Shown in pieces: positions 42,118 through 51,308 of a stretch of DNA of 64,000 nt. Made by a program: the position numbers and the translations under genes. The notes under the pieces are model-generated. The model was not told the origin of the DNA, did no database searches, and was given only the letters and a program-made list of their open reading frames with translations. This DNA is from Acuticoccus sp965213555. Its GTDB lineage: Bacteria > Pseudomonadota > Alphaproteobacteria > Rhizobiales > Amorphaceae. Every line of letters begins with the position of its first letter. Position 1 is the stretch's first letter. Location: NCBI RefSeq assembly GCF_965213555.1, contig NZ_OZ243890.1, positions 1 through 64,000 of the forward strand. Reading direction: 5' to 3'.

Positions 42118-43104
42118 ATGAAGTTTCACGCTGGGCTCGTCGCCCTGGCCGCCATGCTTCCGGCCATGTTCGCCGCCGAAGGAGCGGCGGCGCAGATCCG
42201 CCTCCAGGCTGCGACCATCGCTCCGCCGGACAACGTCTGGTCCAAAGCCGGCGACCGGTATGCCGAGCGCGTTGCCGAGCGCACCAATGGCGAAGTCACG
42301 ATCGACATGAGCTATTCCGGATCGCTTGGGAATGCCGAGGAAACCATCGAGGCGCTGAAGTTCGGCACCATCGACATCGTGATCCAGGAGGTCGGCCAGC
42401 TCGACAACTACGACGAGATTGCCGGCCTCGGCGTCTATCCCTACCTCATCCGCGATGTCGATCACTTCCGCGAAGTCTTCAAACCGGGCGGAGTTGGCGA
42501 GGAGTTCTTCGCCGCAGTCGAGGAGCGCACTGGCTACAAGACCGTCGGCGCCGGCTTCCGCGGCCCGCGTCAGATGGCCACCAACCGCGAGGTACGGACG
42601 CCGGACGACCTTGCGGGTCTCAAGATGAGGACGCCCAACCAACCGATCTACCGGCAAACGTGGGACGTGCTTGGCGCAAGCCCGGTCCCGATGCCGAGCC
42701 TCGAAGTATACACTGCGCTGCAGCAGGGCATCATCGACGGCGCGGAGAACCCTCTCGAGGCGCAGATCCGATCGAAGTACTACGAAGCTGTCCCCTACGT
42801 CATCATGACGGCGCATGTGAACCCGTACTACACGTTCATCTTCGACGCCGAAAAGTTCAACTCGCTCTCCGAGGACGTACAGCAGATCTTGATCGAGGAA
42901 GGCCGGGCTGCGATGGATTGGGGCACGGAACAGATCCTTGCCTCACTGGACGACTACGAGCAGCTCCTCAAGGACAACGACATCACCATCATCGAGCCCG
43001 ACCGCGAGGCGTTCCGCGCCAAGCTGGAGCCGATGAAGGAGAACTTTCCGGAAGACATCCAGGAGTGGATCGAGCGCATACAGGCTGTCGGCCAACAAGG
43101 CTGA
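42118..43104 (+). CDS. TRAP transporter substrate-binding protein (DctP family)
   Basis: Periplasmic binding protein of 328 residues. Signal peptide MKFHAGLVALAAMLPAMFAAEGAAAQ, then LQAATIAPPDNVWSKAGDRYAERVAERTNGEV, the carboxylate-clamping Arg region GFRGPRQMATNREVRTPDDLAGLKMRTP, and PSLEVYTALQQGIIDGAENPLEA. Ligand likely an organic acid. ATG 42118 follows AGGAGGG-like sequence. First gene of an operon with dctQ, dctM, an LDH2-type dehydrogenase and an RraA-type enzyme. Confidence 0.94.
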   Translation: MKFHAGLVALAAMLPAMFAAEGAAAQIRLQAATIAPPDNVWSKAGDRYAERVAERTNGEVTIDMSYSGSLGNAEETIEALKFGTIDIVIQEVGQLDNYDEIAGLGVYPYLIRDVDHFREVFKPGGVGEEFFAAVEERTGYKTVGAGFRGPRQMATNREVRTPDDLAGLKMRTPNQPIYRQTWDVLGASPVPMPSLEVYTALQQGIIDGAENPLEAQIRSKYYEAVPYVIMTAHVNPYYTFIFDAEKFNSLSEDVQQILIEEGRAAMDWGTEQILASLDDYEQLLKDNDITIIEPDREAFRAKLEPMKENFPEDIQEWIERIQAVGQQG

Positions 43105-43206
43105 ACCAACGCGTACCGAGCCACGGCCTGTCCCCTTTGGGGCGGGCCGCCTCCGTGCTGGCGCGGAACGCTGGGCAAGCGCCTCCGACCAAAGGTCCGA
43201 TCCCGC

Positions 43207-43701
43207 ATGCGCACCGTCCTGCGGACCGTCGAGTGGGTGCTCGACAAGGTTCTCATCGTCCTTTTCGCAGCGATGGTGTTCGCCATCGCCTGGCAAGTGT
43301 TCGCTCGCTACATCCTCGAGGCGCCGACCGCCTGGTCGGAAGAGCTCGCCCGCTTTCACATGGTCGCGGTGACAATGCTCGGCAGCGCTCTGGTCGTTGC
43401 GCGCCAGGGGCACGTCGACGTCACGGTCTTCGTCGAGCTTCTGCCGACCGCGGTGCAGCGCGTTCTCGCCGTCGTGCGTGACCTTCTCATCGTTGCGATG
43501 GGTGGGTTCCTCGCTTGGGCCGGGTGGGGGCTCGTCGAGTCGGGAGGGCGACGCGTCTCCAGCGGGCTCGGGGTCTCCATGGCGATCCCCTACTCCGCGG
43601 TCGCCATCGGCAGTGCCCTGATCGCGATCCTTGTGATCCTGCGGCACTTCAGGGCCAGCCGCGAGGACGATAGGAACCGCCTGGACGAGGACGCAGCTTG
43701 A
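43207..43701 (+). CDS. TRAP transporter small permease (DctQ family)
   Basis: 164-residue membrane protein with four helices (VLDKVLIVLFAAMVFAIAWQVFARYILEAPTAWSEELARF is the typical first half). It pairs with the large permease; its stop overlaps the ATG of dctM (TGATG). The gap after the binding protein is about 100 bases. Confidence 0.93.
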   Translation: MRTVLRTVEWVLDKVLIVLFAAMVFAIAWQVFARYILEAPTAWSEELARFHMVAVTMLGSALVVARQGHVDVTVFVELLPTAVQRVLAVVRDLLIVAMGGFLAWAGWGLVESGGRRVSSGLGVSMAIPYSAVAIGSALIAILVILRHFRASREDDRNRLDEDAA

Positions 43702-44978
43702 TGCTGACCATCCTCTTTCTTGGCTTTCTGGTGCTCATGCTCATTGGCATGCCGCTCGGCTTCGCGATCATCATCGCTTGCTGCGCGGCGATCATCTTCG
43801 GCAGCGACATCAACCCGCTCATCATCCCGCAGCGGCTCTTCGCAGGGATGGACTCCTTCTCGCTTCTCGCGATCCCGTTCTTCCTCCTTGCCGGCGCGCT
43901 GATGTCGGCAGGCGGGCTATCGGACCGGATCATCGGCTTCGCCAACGCCCTCGTCGGCCGCCTGAAGGGCGGGCTCGCGGTGTCGAACGTCGTCGCTTCG
44001 ATCTTCTTCGGCGGCATCTCGGGTTCGGCTGTCGCCGACACCAGCGCCATCGGGGGCACCTTCATCCCCGCCATGGGCCGCCTCGGCTACACGACGCGCT
44101 ACGCCGTCGCCGTCACCGCCGCGTCCGCACCGATGTCGCCGCTGATCCCGCCGTCCATCGCGTGGATCATCTATGGCTTCCTCACCGATCAGTCGGTCAT
44201 CCGCCTGTTCTTCGCCGGCATCGTCCCAGGCCTCCTTTGGGCCGGAGCGATCATTGTGGTCGTGATTTGGCAGGCCTATCGGGGGGACATGCCGACCTAC
44301 AAGGTGACGTCGCTGGGCGAGTTGTGGACCTCGTTCCAGCGGGCGGCGACGGCGTTGATGATGCCCGTCATCATCCTTGCGGGCATCCTCTTCGGCGTCT
44401 TCACCGTCACCGAGGCGTCGGCGGTCGCCGTCCTCTACGCGCTCTTCGTCGGTACCGTGGTACACCGCGAGCTCACGCTGCGGACCATCCTCGGGGCAGT
44501 GCGCCAGTCCATCGCGACGACGGCCGTTGTGATGATCATCATCGGCAGTGCGAACCTCTTCGCGTGGATCCTGGCCTACGCGGAGGCGCCCGAGCGGATC
44601 GCGGCCTGGATCACGACCATCACCGAAAGTCCGCTCGGTTTTCTCCTGCTCGTCAACGCGATGCTCCTCGTCCTCGGCACGTTCATGGAGACGAACGCGG
44701 CGAAGGTGATGGTGGTGCCCATCCTGTTCCCCATCGCGTTGGGCCTGGGAGTAGACCCCATCCACTTCGGCGTCGTCATCACGGCGAACCTGTGCCTTGG
44801 GCTCATCACGCCGCCGCTCGGGATCGTCCTCGCGCTCGCCTGCCGCATCGGCGACATCAGGCTAGACGAAGGCGTTCGCGCGGCCTGGCCCTTCATCGCC
44901 ACGAGCGCGATCGTGGTCCTCGTCCTTACCTTCTTCCCGCAGATCTCGCTCTGGCTGCCGAACCTTCTGCTCGACTAA
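43701..44978 (+). CDS. TRAP transporter large permease (DctM family)
   Basis: 425-residue membrane protein with about twelve helices. Signature segments: GMPLGFAIIIACCAAIIFG, FLLAGALMSAGGLSDRIIGFANALVGRLKGGLAVSNVVASIFFGGISGSAVADTSAIG and the repeat half near TPPLGIVLALACRIG. ATG 43701 is preferred to the TTG one codon upstream. Couples organic-acid import to sodium or proton flow. Confidence 0.95.
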   Translation: MLTILFLGFLVLMLIGMPLGFAIIIACCAAIIFGSDINPLIIPQRLFAGMDSFSLLAIPFFLLAGALMSAGGLSDRIIGFANALVGRLKGGLAVSNVVASIFFGGISGSAVADTSAIGGTFIPAMGRLGYTTRYAVAVTAASAPMSPLIPPSIAWIIYGFLTDQSVIRLFFAGIVPGLLWAGAIIVVVIWQAYRGDMPTYKVTSLGELWTSFQRAATALMMPVIILAGILFGVFTVTEASAVAVLYALFVGTVVHRELTLRTILGAVRQSIATTAVVMIIIGSANLFAWILAYAEAPERIAAWITTITESPLGFLLLVNAMLLVLGTFMETNAAKVMVVPILFPIALGLGVDPIHFGVVITANLCLGLITPPLGIVLALACRIGDIRLDEGVRAAWPFIATSAIVVLVLTFFPQISLWLPNLLLD

Positions 44979-44994
44979 GGGAGCCCTGACCGCC

Positions 44995-46101
44995 ATGTCC
45001 GAACCCAACGCCGCCCCGGTCCCGAGGCTTTCCCCGGAGGGCAGCGACGCCTACCGCATCGACCCTAATGCGCTGGAGGCGTTCGTCGCAGACATGCTCC
45101 GCCGCACCGGGGTTCCCGCGGAGGATGCCGCCATCGCCGCAGCCTCGCTGGTCGGGGCCGACGTCCGCGGCATGAACTCGCACGGCATGATCCGTCTTCC
45201 CGTGTACGTCCGCCGCCTGAAGGCCGGCGGCTTCAACCCCGTCACCACCGTCAACGTGGTCCGGGAGGGTCCCTCGACGGCCCTGATCGACGGGGGCAAC
45301 GGCCTCGGCTCGGTGCTGACGACGCGCGCGATGGACCTTGCGGTTCAGAAGGCGCGCAGCACCGGCATCGCCGCCGTCGGCATCCGCAACTCCAACCACA
45401 ACGGCGAGAACGCCTTCTACGTCCAGCGTGCGGTGGCGCAGGACATGATCGGCATCGCCACCACCAATGGGTCCCCGATCATGCCAGTGTGGGGCGGCAG
45501 GACCCCGCTCACCGGGCCGCTCCCCATCGCGATCGGCGTGCCCGCCAAGCGGCACCGTCCCATCGTCCTCGACGCCGCGCTCGGCATGAGCTCGCGGGGA
45601 AAGATCCTGTACTACGCCGAGAAGGGGATGGAGCTCCCCGAGGGCTGGCTCGTCGACGCCGAAGGCGAGCCGACGCGCGATCCGAACTGGGTGAGGAAGG
45701 GCGGCTGGATCCTCCCCATCGGCGGGCACAAGGGCTTCGGGCTCATCCTCGCCTGCGAGATCTTGTCCGGCCTCCTCACCGGAGGCAGCTTCGGCACCGA
45801 GCTCACCAACCTTTACGACGACCTCGACACGCCGCAAAGGAACGGACACTTCGTTGCCGCCATCGACATCGCCGCCTTCACAGACGTCGCCTCCTTCAAG
45901 GCGCGGATGGACGAGTACATTGAAATGATGAAGGCGTCCGAGCTGGTACCGGGAACGGACGAAATCTTGATGCCGGGTGAGATCGAGTTCCGTAAAGCGG
46001 ACGATGCGCGCGCGAACGGCATCGTGCTTGCGAGGAACGTGATGGACGAAGTGCTCGCAGCAGCGCGAGAGCTCGGCCTTGAGACGGGAGAGACGGCATG
46101 A
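44995..46101 (+). CDS. Malate/L-lactate/sulfolactate-type dehydrogenase (LDH2 family)
   Basis: 368 residues of the LDH2/MDH2 oxidoreductase family, NAD(P)-dependent. GADVRGMNSHGMIRLPVYV carries the catalytic His, NSNHNGENAFYV the nucleotide-binding region and GGHKGFGLILACEILSGLLTG the C-terminal active-site stretch. ATG 44995 is preceded by GGGAG. The operon with a TRAP importer and RraA-like enzyme suggests it oxidises the imported hydroxy acid. Exact substrate unknown. Confidence 0.9.
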   Translation: MSEPNAAPVPRLSPEGSDAYRIDPNALEAFVADMLRRTGVPAEDAAIAAASLVGADVRGMNSHGMIRLPVYVRRLKAGGFNPVTTVNVVREGPSTALIDGGNGLGSVLTTRAMDLAVQKARSTGIAAVGIRNSNHNGENAFYVQRAVAQDMIGIATTNGSPIMPVWGGRTPLTGPLPIAIGVPAKRHRPIVLDAALGMSSRGKILYYAEKGMELPEGWLVDAEGEPTRDPNWVRKGGWILPIGGHKGFGLILACEILSGLLTGGSFGTELTNLYDDLDTPQRNGHFVAAIDIAAFTDVASFKARMDEYIEMMKASELVPGTDEILMPGEIEFRKADDARANGIVLARNVMDEVLAAARELGLETGETA

Positions 46102-46793
46102 TCGCGGACGACCTCCTCGCCCGGCTCGCCCGCCTCGAGACCGGGCAGGTGAGCGATGTCCTTGACGAGGCAGGGATGCCTCATCACGCGCTGTCCTCCT
46201 CGCTCCTGCCGCTGGCGCCTGGCGCGTTCGCCGGGCGTGCGGCGGTCGTGCGCGGCGTTGCGGTGGGTGAGATGCGCAACGCACCGCCGGCGCTGCCAAC
46301 CGACGCGATCGAGCGGCTGGTGTCGCCCGGAACGGTGGTCGTGCTCGATGCCGGCGGCTTTCGCGAGGGCGCCGTGATGGGCGGTTTCGTCGCTCTGAGC
46401 CTCCAGCGCCGCGGCGCGGTCGCCGTCGTCACCGACGGCGCGGTGCGTGACGTCGATGAGATCCGCGGCCTCGGCCTGCCAGTGGTCGCGGGAGCCGTGA
46501 CACCGATCAACGGGAGCCGCCGCTGGCGCCTCGTGGAGGCGGACGTTCCGGGGACGTTGCCCGGCCAGGTCAACGCGCCGGTGCGGATCTCTCCCGGCGA
46601 CCTCGTGCTCGGCGACGGGGACGGCGTGATCGTCGTCCCGAAGGACGTCGCGGAGGGAATCGTTGAGGACGCCGAAGAGCTTCAGCACATCGAGACGCGC
46701 ATCCGCGAGGCGATGGCTGAAGGCGCGGAGAAGGCCGACGCCTTCAAGGCCAACCCCCGCTTCGCTCACATCCGTCCAGCGGTGCGCCCGTGA
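46098..46793 (+). CDS. RraA-like / 4-hydroxy-4-methyl-2-oxoglutarate aldolase-type protein
   Basis: 231 residues of the RraA fold. The sequence LETGQVSDVLDEAGMPHH, VVLDAGG, GAVMGGFVAL and AVVTDGAVRDVDEIR..LPVVAGAVTP matches metal-dependent HMG/CHA aldolases and oxaloacetate decarboxylases; GDGDGVIVVPKDVAE follows. The Arg-Asp (RDVDE) of the active site is present. ATG 46098 overlaps the dehydrogenase stop as ATGA, so it probably acts after it on a keto acid. A ribonuclease-regulator role is unlikely given the context. Confidence 0.85.
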   Translation: MIADDLLARLARLETGQVSDVLDEAGMPHHALSSSLLPLAPGAFAGRAAVVRGVAVGEMRNAPPALPTDAIERLVSPGTVVVLDAGGFREGAVMGGFVALSLQRRGAVAVVTDGAVRDVDEIRGLGLPVVAGAVTPINGSRRWRLVEADVPGTLPGQVNAPVRISPGDLVLGDGDGVIVVPKDVAEGIVEDAEELQHIETRIREAMAEGAEKADAFKANPRFAHIRPAVRP

Positions 46794-46824
46794 GCGCGTG
46801 CAGCGGCATGGTCGTGGCGCGGCT

Positions 46825-48279
46825 TCAGCGCTTGCGCCGCTCGAGGATGAGGAGGACGAGCGAGGTCAGCACGATGAGGAGGGACACGGCCATCAACGTC
46901 GCCGCGATGGGCGAGGCGAAGAACTCCAGAAAGCTCCCGCGTGTCAGGATGAGGCCTTGCCGGAGGCTCTGCTCAAGGAAGGGGCCGAGCACCATGCCGA
47001 TGACGATGGGCGCGACCGCGATCGCGGCGATGCGGCACAGGTACCCCACGACGCCAGCCACAACCATCACCCACAGATCGAAGAGGTTGCCGCGCACGCC
47101 GTAGGAGCCGACCACCGAAAGAACCGTGATGAGGGTGAGCTGGATCGGCTGGGGGAAGGACACGATGCGGCTGAAGATCCGGCTGAACACGCCCGCGGAG
47201 GCGAACATGACGAGGTTTGCCATGATGAGCACCAGGAAGGCCGCGTAGACCAGCTCGGGCGTGTCCACGAACAGCCGCGTGCCAGGCTGGATGCCGTGGA
47301 TGATGAGCGCGGTCATGAGCACCGCCGTGACGGGATCGCCGGGGATGCCCAGCGCCAAGGTGGGCACCAGCGCGCCTCCGGTGACAGCGTTGTTGGCGGT
47401 TTCGGAGGCGACGATGCCCTCCGGCTCGCCCTCCCCGATGTCCTTGCGAAACCGGCCGAAGCGTTTGGTGGTGGCGTAGGAGATGAACGCCGCCGTCGCC
47501 GCACCCGTCCCAGGCAGAGCGCCCACCGCCGAACCGATGACGCTGCCGCTCAGCAACGTCTTCCACCGCGCCAGCCAATCTCGCAACGGCGGCAGGCGAA
47601 AGCCCGGCACGAAGTTGGCGCTGGTGCGCGAGGCCTCCGACTCGTTGAGCCGGTAAAGCACCTCCGAGAGCGCAAAGAGCCCGACCAGCACCGGGATGAT
47701 CTGGATGCCGCTGGACACGGCGAAGACATCGAACGTGAAGCGCGTCTGCCCGGAGAGGGGGTCCACGCCGACCGTCCCCAGCATCAATCCGATGAAGCCG
47801 CCGATCCACCCCAAGATGATGTTCTTGCCGGAGACGCCGGAGATGCAGGTGAGCGCCAGGCAGATGAGCCCGAACGTCTCCACCGGCCCGAACCGCAGGG
47901 CGACCGCGGCGAGCTGGGGCGCAAGGAGCACCATCACCACGGTGGAGAAGAGGCCGCCGAAGACGGAGGCGCCGGCCACCCAGCCGAGCGCCAGGTCCCC
48001 CTTGCCGGCCCGCGTCATGGCGTAGCCGTCGAGAACGGTCGCCGCCGATTGGGGCGTTCCCGGCGTGTTGAGGAGCACGGCCGTGAAGGAGCCGCCGAAC
48101 ACCGAGCAACAGTATACCGCCAGGAGCAGCGCGATGGCGGGCACTGGCTCCATGGGGAAGGTGAAGGGGAGCACCACCGTGACGGCCACCACCGATCCCA
48201 GTCCCGGCAGCGCCCCCACCACGAGCCCGATGGCGGTGCCGGACAGGATCGCCACCAGCACCTGCCAGTTCGCCACCAA
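46825..48279 (-). CDS. tctA: Tripartite tricarboxylate transporter, large permease (TctA family)
   Basis: 484-residue membrane protein of about eleven helices. TctA hallmarks: GLVVGALPGLGSVVAV, SFTAVLLNTPGTPQSAATVLDGYAM, PGLGxG-type SAVGALPGTGAATAAFISY. The first usable start is TTG 48279; no ATG or GTG lies between the upstream in-frame stop and this codon, so the true start is uncertain by a few residues (EYLAEAAT precedes it). Convergent with the TRAP operon. Confidence 0.93.
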   Translation of the reverse strand: MVANWQVLVAILSGTAIGLVVGALPGLGSVVAVTVVLPFTFPMEPVPAIALLLAVYCCSVFGGSFTAVLLNTPGTPQSAATVLDGYAMTRAGKGDLALGWVAGASVFGGLFSTVVMVLLAPQLAAVALRFGPVETFGLICLALTCISGVSGKNIILGWIGGFIGLMLGTVGVDPLSGQTRFTFDVFAVSSGIQIIPVLVGLFALSEVLYRLNESEASRTSANFVPGFRLPPLRDWLARWKTLLSGSVIGSAVGALPGTGAATAAFISYATTKRFGRFRKDIGEGEPEGIVASETANNAVTGGALVPTLALGIPGDPVTAVLMTALIIHGIQPGTRLFVDTPELVYAAFLVLIMANLVMFASAGVFSRIFSRIVSFPQPIQLTLITVLSVVGSYGVRGNLFDLWVMVVAGVVGYLCRIAAIAVAPIVIGMVLGPFLEQSLRQGLILTRGSFLEFFASPIAATLMAVSLLIVLTSLVLLILERRKR

Positions 48280-48318
48280 GGTCGCAGCTTCCGCAAGGTA
48301 TTCCGTGGCGTGCCTCGA

Positions 48319-48774
48319 TCAGATCCAGCGGCCCGAGGGCAGGATGATCTCCAAGAGCCGTTCGAACGCCACCCAAGAAAGACCTACGATGAGCGCCGAC
48401 CATATCACCGCCATCACGATGTTGCGCGTGCCCGCCACGAGCTGCACGCCTACGCCGAAGACGAACGTAGTGATGAGGTAGCCGAGCCCCGGCAACAGCC
48501 ACACGTAGGTCACCAGAAGCACGGCGAAGGCGATGCCCGGCCATGCCTTGCGCTGCTCCAGCAGCTTGTTGCGCACGCTGGAGGGCACCACCACGATCAT
48601 CGGCAAGGCGAGGCAGAGCCACAGCGCCAGGATGATCCGTGGGAAGAACATCGGTCCGAACTGGAGCCCTGCGAGGCGGGAGGCGTAGGCTGGATCGAAG
48701 GTGTGCCAGAAGAGGATGCCCGCCACGAGCGACAAAGCGATCGCCGGGAGCCTGACCACCACGCGATCGCTCAT
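48319..48774 (-). CDS. tctB: Tripartite tricarboxylate transporter, small permease (TctB family)
   Basis: 151-residue membrane protein with four helices (LPAIALSLVAGILFWHTFDPAYASRLAGLQFGPMFFPRIILALW; later FAVLLVTYVWLLPGLGYLITTFVFGVG). It lies between tctC and tctA in the order typical for this transporter. ATG 48774. Confidence 0.88.
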   Translation of the reverse strand: MSDRVVVRLPAIALSLVAGILFWHTFDPAYASRLAGLQFGPMFFPRIILALWLCLALPMIVVVPSSVRNKLLEQRKAWPGIAFAVLLVTYVWLLPGLGYLITTFVFGVGVQLVAGTRNIVMAVIWSALIVGLSWVAFERLLEIILPSGRWI

Positions 48775-48866
48775 GGATCACTTCGGCGATGCAGCTGCTG
48801 CATGGTACGCGCTCGGACTGTCGAGCAGGCCCCCCGCCTCGCGCGCCGGAGCGCAGGGCGGTGCCC

Positions 48867-49817
48867 TTACTCGGGGAGAAGGCCCGCTTCTACGAGGAGC
48901 GTGCGGTTGAACGCGCTCTGCTCGTCGGCGAACGCCTGGACGGGCTCGCCCGTCCTGACGTTGATGAACGAGTTCATCGCCTCCATACCGGCCACGACCT
49001 CCTCGTCCTCGAACACGCCGGTGCAGGCATCGGCGAGGACCTGCTGCACCTCAGCGGGCGTGCCCGCTGGCACGTAGAGCGCGTGCCAGTGGCTGAACAG
49101 CGCGTCCACGCCCAGCTCGCGCAGCGTGGGGATCTCCGGGTACTCGTCCATCCGCTCCGCCGTGGTCACAGCGAGGCCGCGCACGTCGTAGCGCTCGAGG
49201 TGGCTCACCGTCTCGGGCGCCGCAGCGATCTGACCGCCAAGCACGGCGCGCATGGCATCGGCCCCGCCGCTGGTGGGAAGGTGGAGAAGGTCAACGCCAA
49301 AGCCGCGGCCCACGGCAAGGCCGATGATGTGGGGCAGCGTGCCAACACCGGCGGTGGCATAGCCCAGCTCGCCGGGTGCCTCCTTGGCGGCTGCGACGAA
49401 CTCATCCATGGTCTGGTACTCGGAGGCTTCCGCGACCATGAAGGTGAACGGGTTCTGGGTGTAGGCGCACACCACATCGAAGTCGTCCAACGTGTAGGGG
49501 ATGTCGCGCAGGTGCGGCTGGATGGTCGTCGGCCCCGCGGGTGTGGCGAGCAGGGTGTAGCCGTCGGGCTCGGCGTTGGCGACCTCCGCCGTCCCGATGG
49601 TCCCGGCCGCACCGGCGATGTTGCGCACGACCACGTTGGCGCCGAGCAACTCCTCGAGCTTCTGCGTCATCAGCTGCACGTGGGCCGTGCTCGACCCACC
49701 TGCGGTCCACGGTACCACGATCTCCACGCGGCGCTCGGGAAAGTCGGCCTGTGCGACGACGGGTGCTGAACCGACGGCTACGGCGCCGAGCACGAGCGCG
49801 CACTTTGAGTAAGGCAT
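48867..49817 (-). CDS. tctC: Tripartite tricarboxylate transporter substrate-binding protein (TctC/Bug family)
   Basis: 316-residue periplasmic protein with signal peptide (YSKCALVLGAVAVGSAPVVAQA) and the Bug-family pattern FPERRVEIVVPWTAGGSSTAHVQLM, NIAGAAGTIGTAEVANAEPDGYTLL and GVGTLPHIIGLAVGR. ATG 49817 places the signal at the N-terminus. The ligand is probably a carboxylate. First gene of tctCBA. Confidence 0.93.
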   Translation of the reverse strand: MPYSKCALVLGAVAVGSAPVVAQADFPERRVEIVVPWTAGGSSTAHVQLMTQKLEELLGANVVVRNIAGAAGTIGTAEVANAEPDGYTLLATPAGPTTIQPHLRDIPYTLDDFDVVCAYTQNPFTFMVAEASEYQTMDEFVAAAKEAPGELGYATAGVGTLPHIIGLAVGRGFGVDLLHLPTSGGADAMRAVLGGQIAAAPETVSHLERYDVRGLAVTTAERMDEYPEIPTLRELGVDALFSHWHALYVPAGTPAEVQQVLADACTGVFEDEEVVAGMEAMNSFINVRTGEPVQAFADEQSAFNRTLLVEAGLLPE

Positions 49818-50219
49818 CGCGTTCTCCCTCCCTGAAACATCTCCCGTCGCGTCGATGACAGTGCGCGGAAGCCGATTGTTGCTTGTCATGACGCGATTGG
49901 ACACGCCGTTTGTCAAGCGCGCATGCTCCTTTCCATAAGCGCCGGGCCGGAAGCCCGACGACGAGCACCGCGCCGCCGTAGATCACCAGAAGGTCGGTGC
50001 GGCTGACGGCGAGGATTGCCGAACAGAATGGCGGTAAGGCCCGCGCCGCTTCATGTTCGGTCCGGCAGGATTGGCGCCGATCCTCGCGGGCAGCCGCTCA
50101 TCAACTGCCGTTGGCACGGGCCTTGCACTGCGCCGCCGACCCCTGCCCTACCAAAAGCCCTCCCTTGACGGGGGTCGCCGGGCTAACTGAGGATCGCGCG
50201 GGCGCACAGCGAGGCACCG
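49818..50219. other. Divergent intergenic region with sigma-54 promoter
   Basis: No gene seen. It contains the tctC promoter region on the minus strand and the sigma-54 site at 50111-50127 for the rightward ABC operon. Confidence 0.5.
50111..50127 (+). promoter_or_regulatory. Predicted sigma-54 promoter upstream of the polyamine-type ABC operon
   Basis: TTGGCACGGGCCTTGCA matches the -24/-12 consensus YTGGCACGRNNNTTGCW at every fixed position. It ends 92 bases before the ATPase start on the right strand. Transcription from it would need an enhancer-binding activator, whose site and gene are not evident in the window. Confidence 0.75.
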
Positions 50220-51308
50220 GTGGGTTCGATCAACTTCGTCGACGTCTCCAAGCACTATGGCCCGGTCGTCGCCGTCGACGAGGTGACGCTCGACGTCGCG
50301 CAAGGGGAGTTCGTGACGATCCTCGGGCCGTCGGGGTCGGGCAAGACGACGGTCCTTTCGATCATCGCCGGCCTCAACCACCCCACCGCCGGCGAGATCT
50401 GGATCGGCGGTCGCAACGTCACCGCGCTCCCCGCCGCCAAGCGCAACCTCGGCCTCGTGTTCCAGTCCTACGCGCTGTTCCCGCACATGAGCGTGTTCGA
50501 CAACGTCGCTTTCCCGCTCACCGTGCGCAGCGTTCCGGGAGGCGAGATCGTCAGGCGTGTCGCGCGCGCGCTCGCGCAGGTGCAACTCGAGGGCTACGAG
50601 CGGCGCAAGCCCGCGCACCTGTCCGGCGGCCAGCAGCAGCGCGTCGCGCTCGCCAGGGCCATCGTGTTCGAGCCTGACATCCTGTTGCTGGACGAGCCGT
50701 TGGGCGCGCTCGACCGCAAGCTGCGCGAGGAGGTGCAGATCGAGTTGCGCCAGCTTCAGCGCGCGCTCGGCATCACAACCATCCTCGTCACCCACGACCA
50801 GGAGGAGGCGCTCTCCCTGTCGGACCGCATCGTCGTGCTGGACGAGGGGCGCGTCAAACAGATCGCGACGCCGCGTGAGGCGTACCTGATGCCCGCGAGC
50901 CGCTTCGTCGCCGACTTCCTGGGGACCGCCAACGTCTTCGAGGGGACGCTCGAGGCGGACGGCGCGGGCCACGCCGTGGTGCTGGCGAACGGCGTGCGCA
51001 TCGCCTGCGGCGATCCGGGCCGTGCGCCTGGCGCGCGGGTGGAGGCGATCGTGCGCCCCGAGCGCTTGACGGTCGGTCCGCCGGGCGAGGGGCGCATGGA
51101 CGCGAGCGTTGAGGAGGTGGTCTACCTCGGCCAGTCTGTGCGCACCCACCTCGCCACGCGCGCGGGCACCATGGTCGCGATCGGGATCGACCAGAAAGTC
51201 GGCGTGCGGGTGGGCGAGGACGTCGGCCTCGCCTGGTCACCCCACGACGTCTGGGTGCTGCCTGAGACGGCGGACGGCGGAACGACACCAACACGCAAAC
51301 AGGAGTGA
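50220..51308 (+). CDS. Polyamine-type ABC transporter ATP-binding protein (PotA-like)
   Basis: 362-residue ATPase: Walker A GPSGSGKTT, Q-loop QSYALFPHMSVFDNVAFPL, signature LSGGQQQRVALARAI, Walker B ILLLDEPLGALD, H-loop VTHDQEEALSLSDRI, and a C-terminal TOBE domain (RPERLTVGPPGEG). GTG 50220. The downstream substrate-binding gene overlaps by four bases. Confidence 0.93.
   Translation: MGSINFVDVSKHYGPVVAVDEVTLDVAQGEFVTILGPSGSGKTTVLSIIAGLNHPTAGEIWIGGRNVTALPAAKRNLGLVFQSYALFPHMSVFDNVAFPLTVRSVPGGEIVRRVARALAQVQLEGYERRKPAHLSGGQQQRVALARAIVFEPDILLLDEPLGALDRKLREEVQIELRQLQRALGITTILVTHDQEEALSLSDRIVVLDEGRVKQIATPREAYLMPASRFVADFLGTANVFEGTLEADGAGHAVVLANGVRIACGDPGRAPGARVEAIVRPERLTVGPPGEGRMDASVEEVVYLGQSVRTHLATRAGTMVAIGIDQKVGVRVGEDVGLAWSPHDVWVLPETADGGTTPTRKQE

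Noticed and set aside
46663..49077. 804-residue plus-strand frame across the tctA-tctB-tctC genes
   Set aside because: Shadow of the minus-strand transporter; His/Asp/Arg-rich and no domain.
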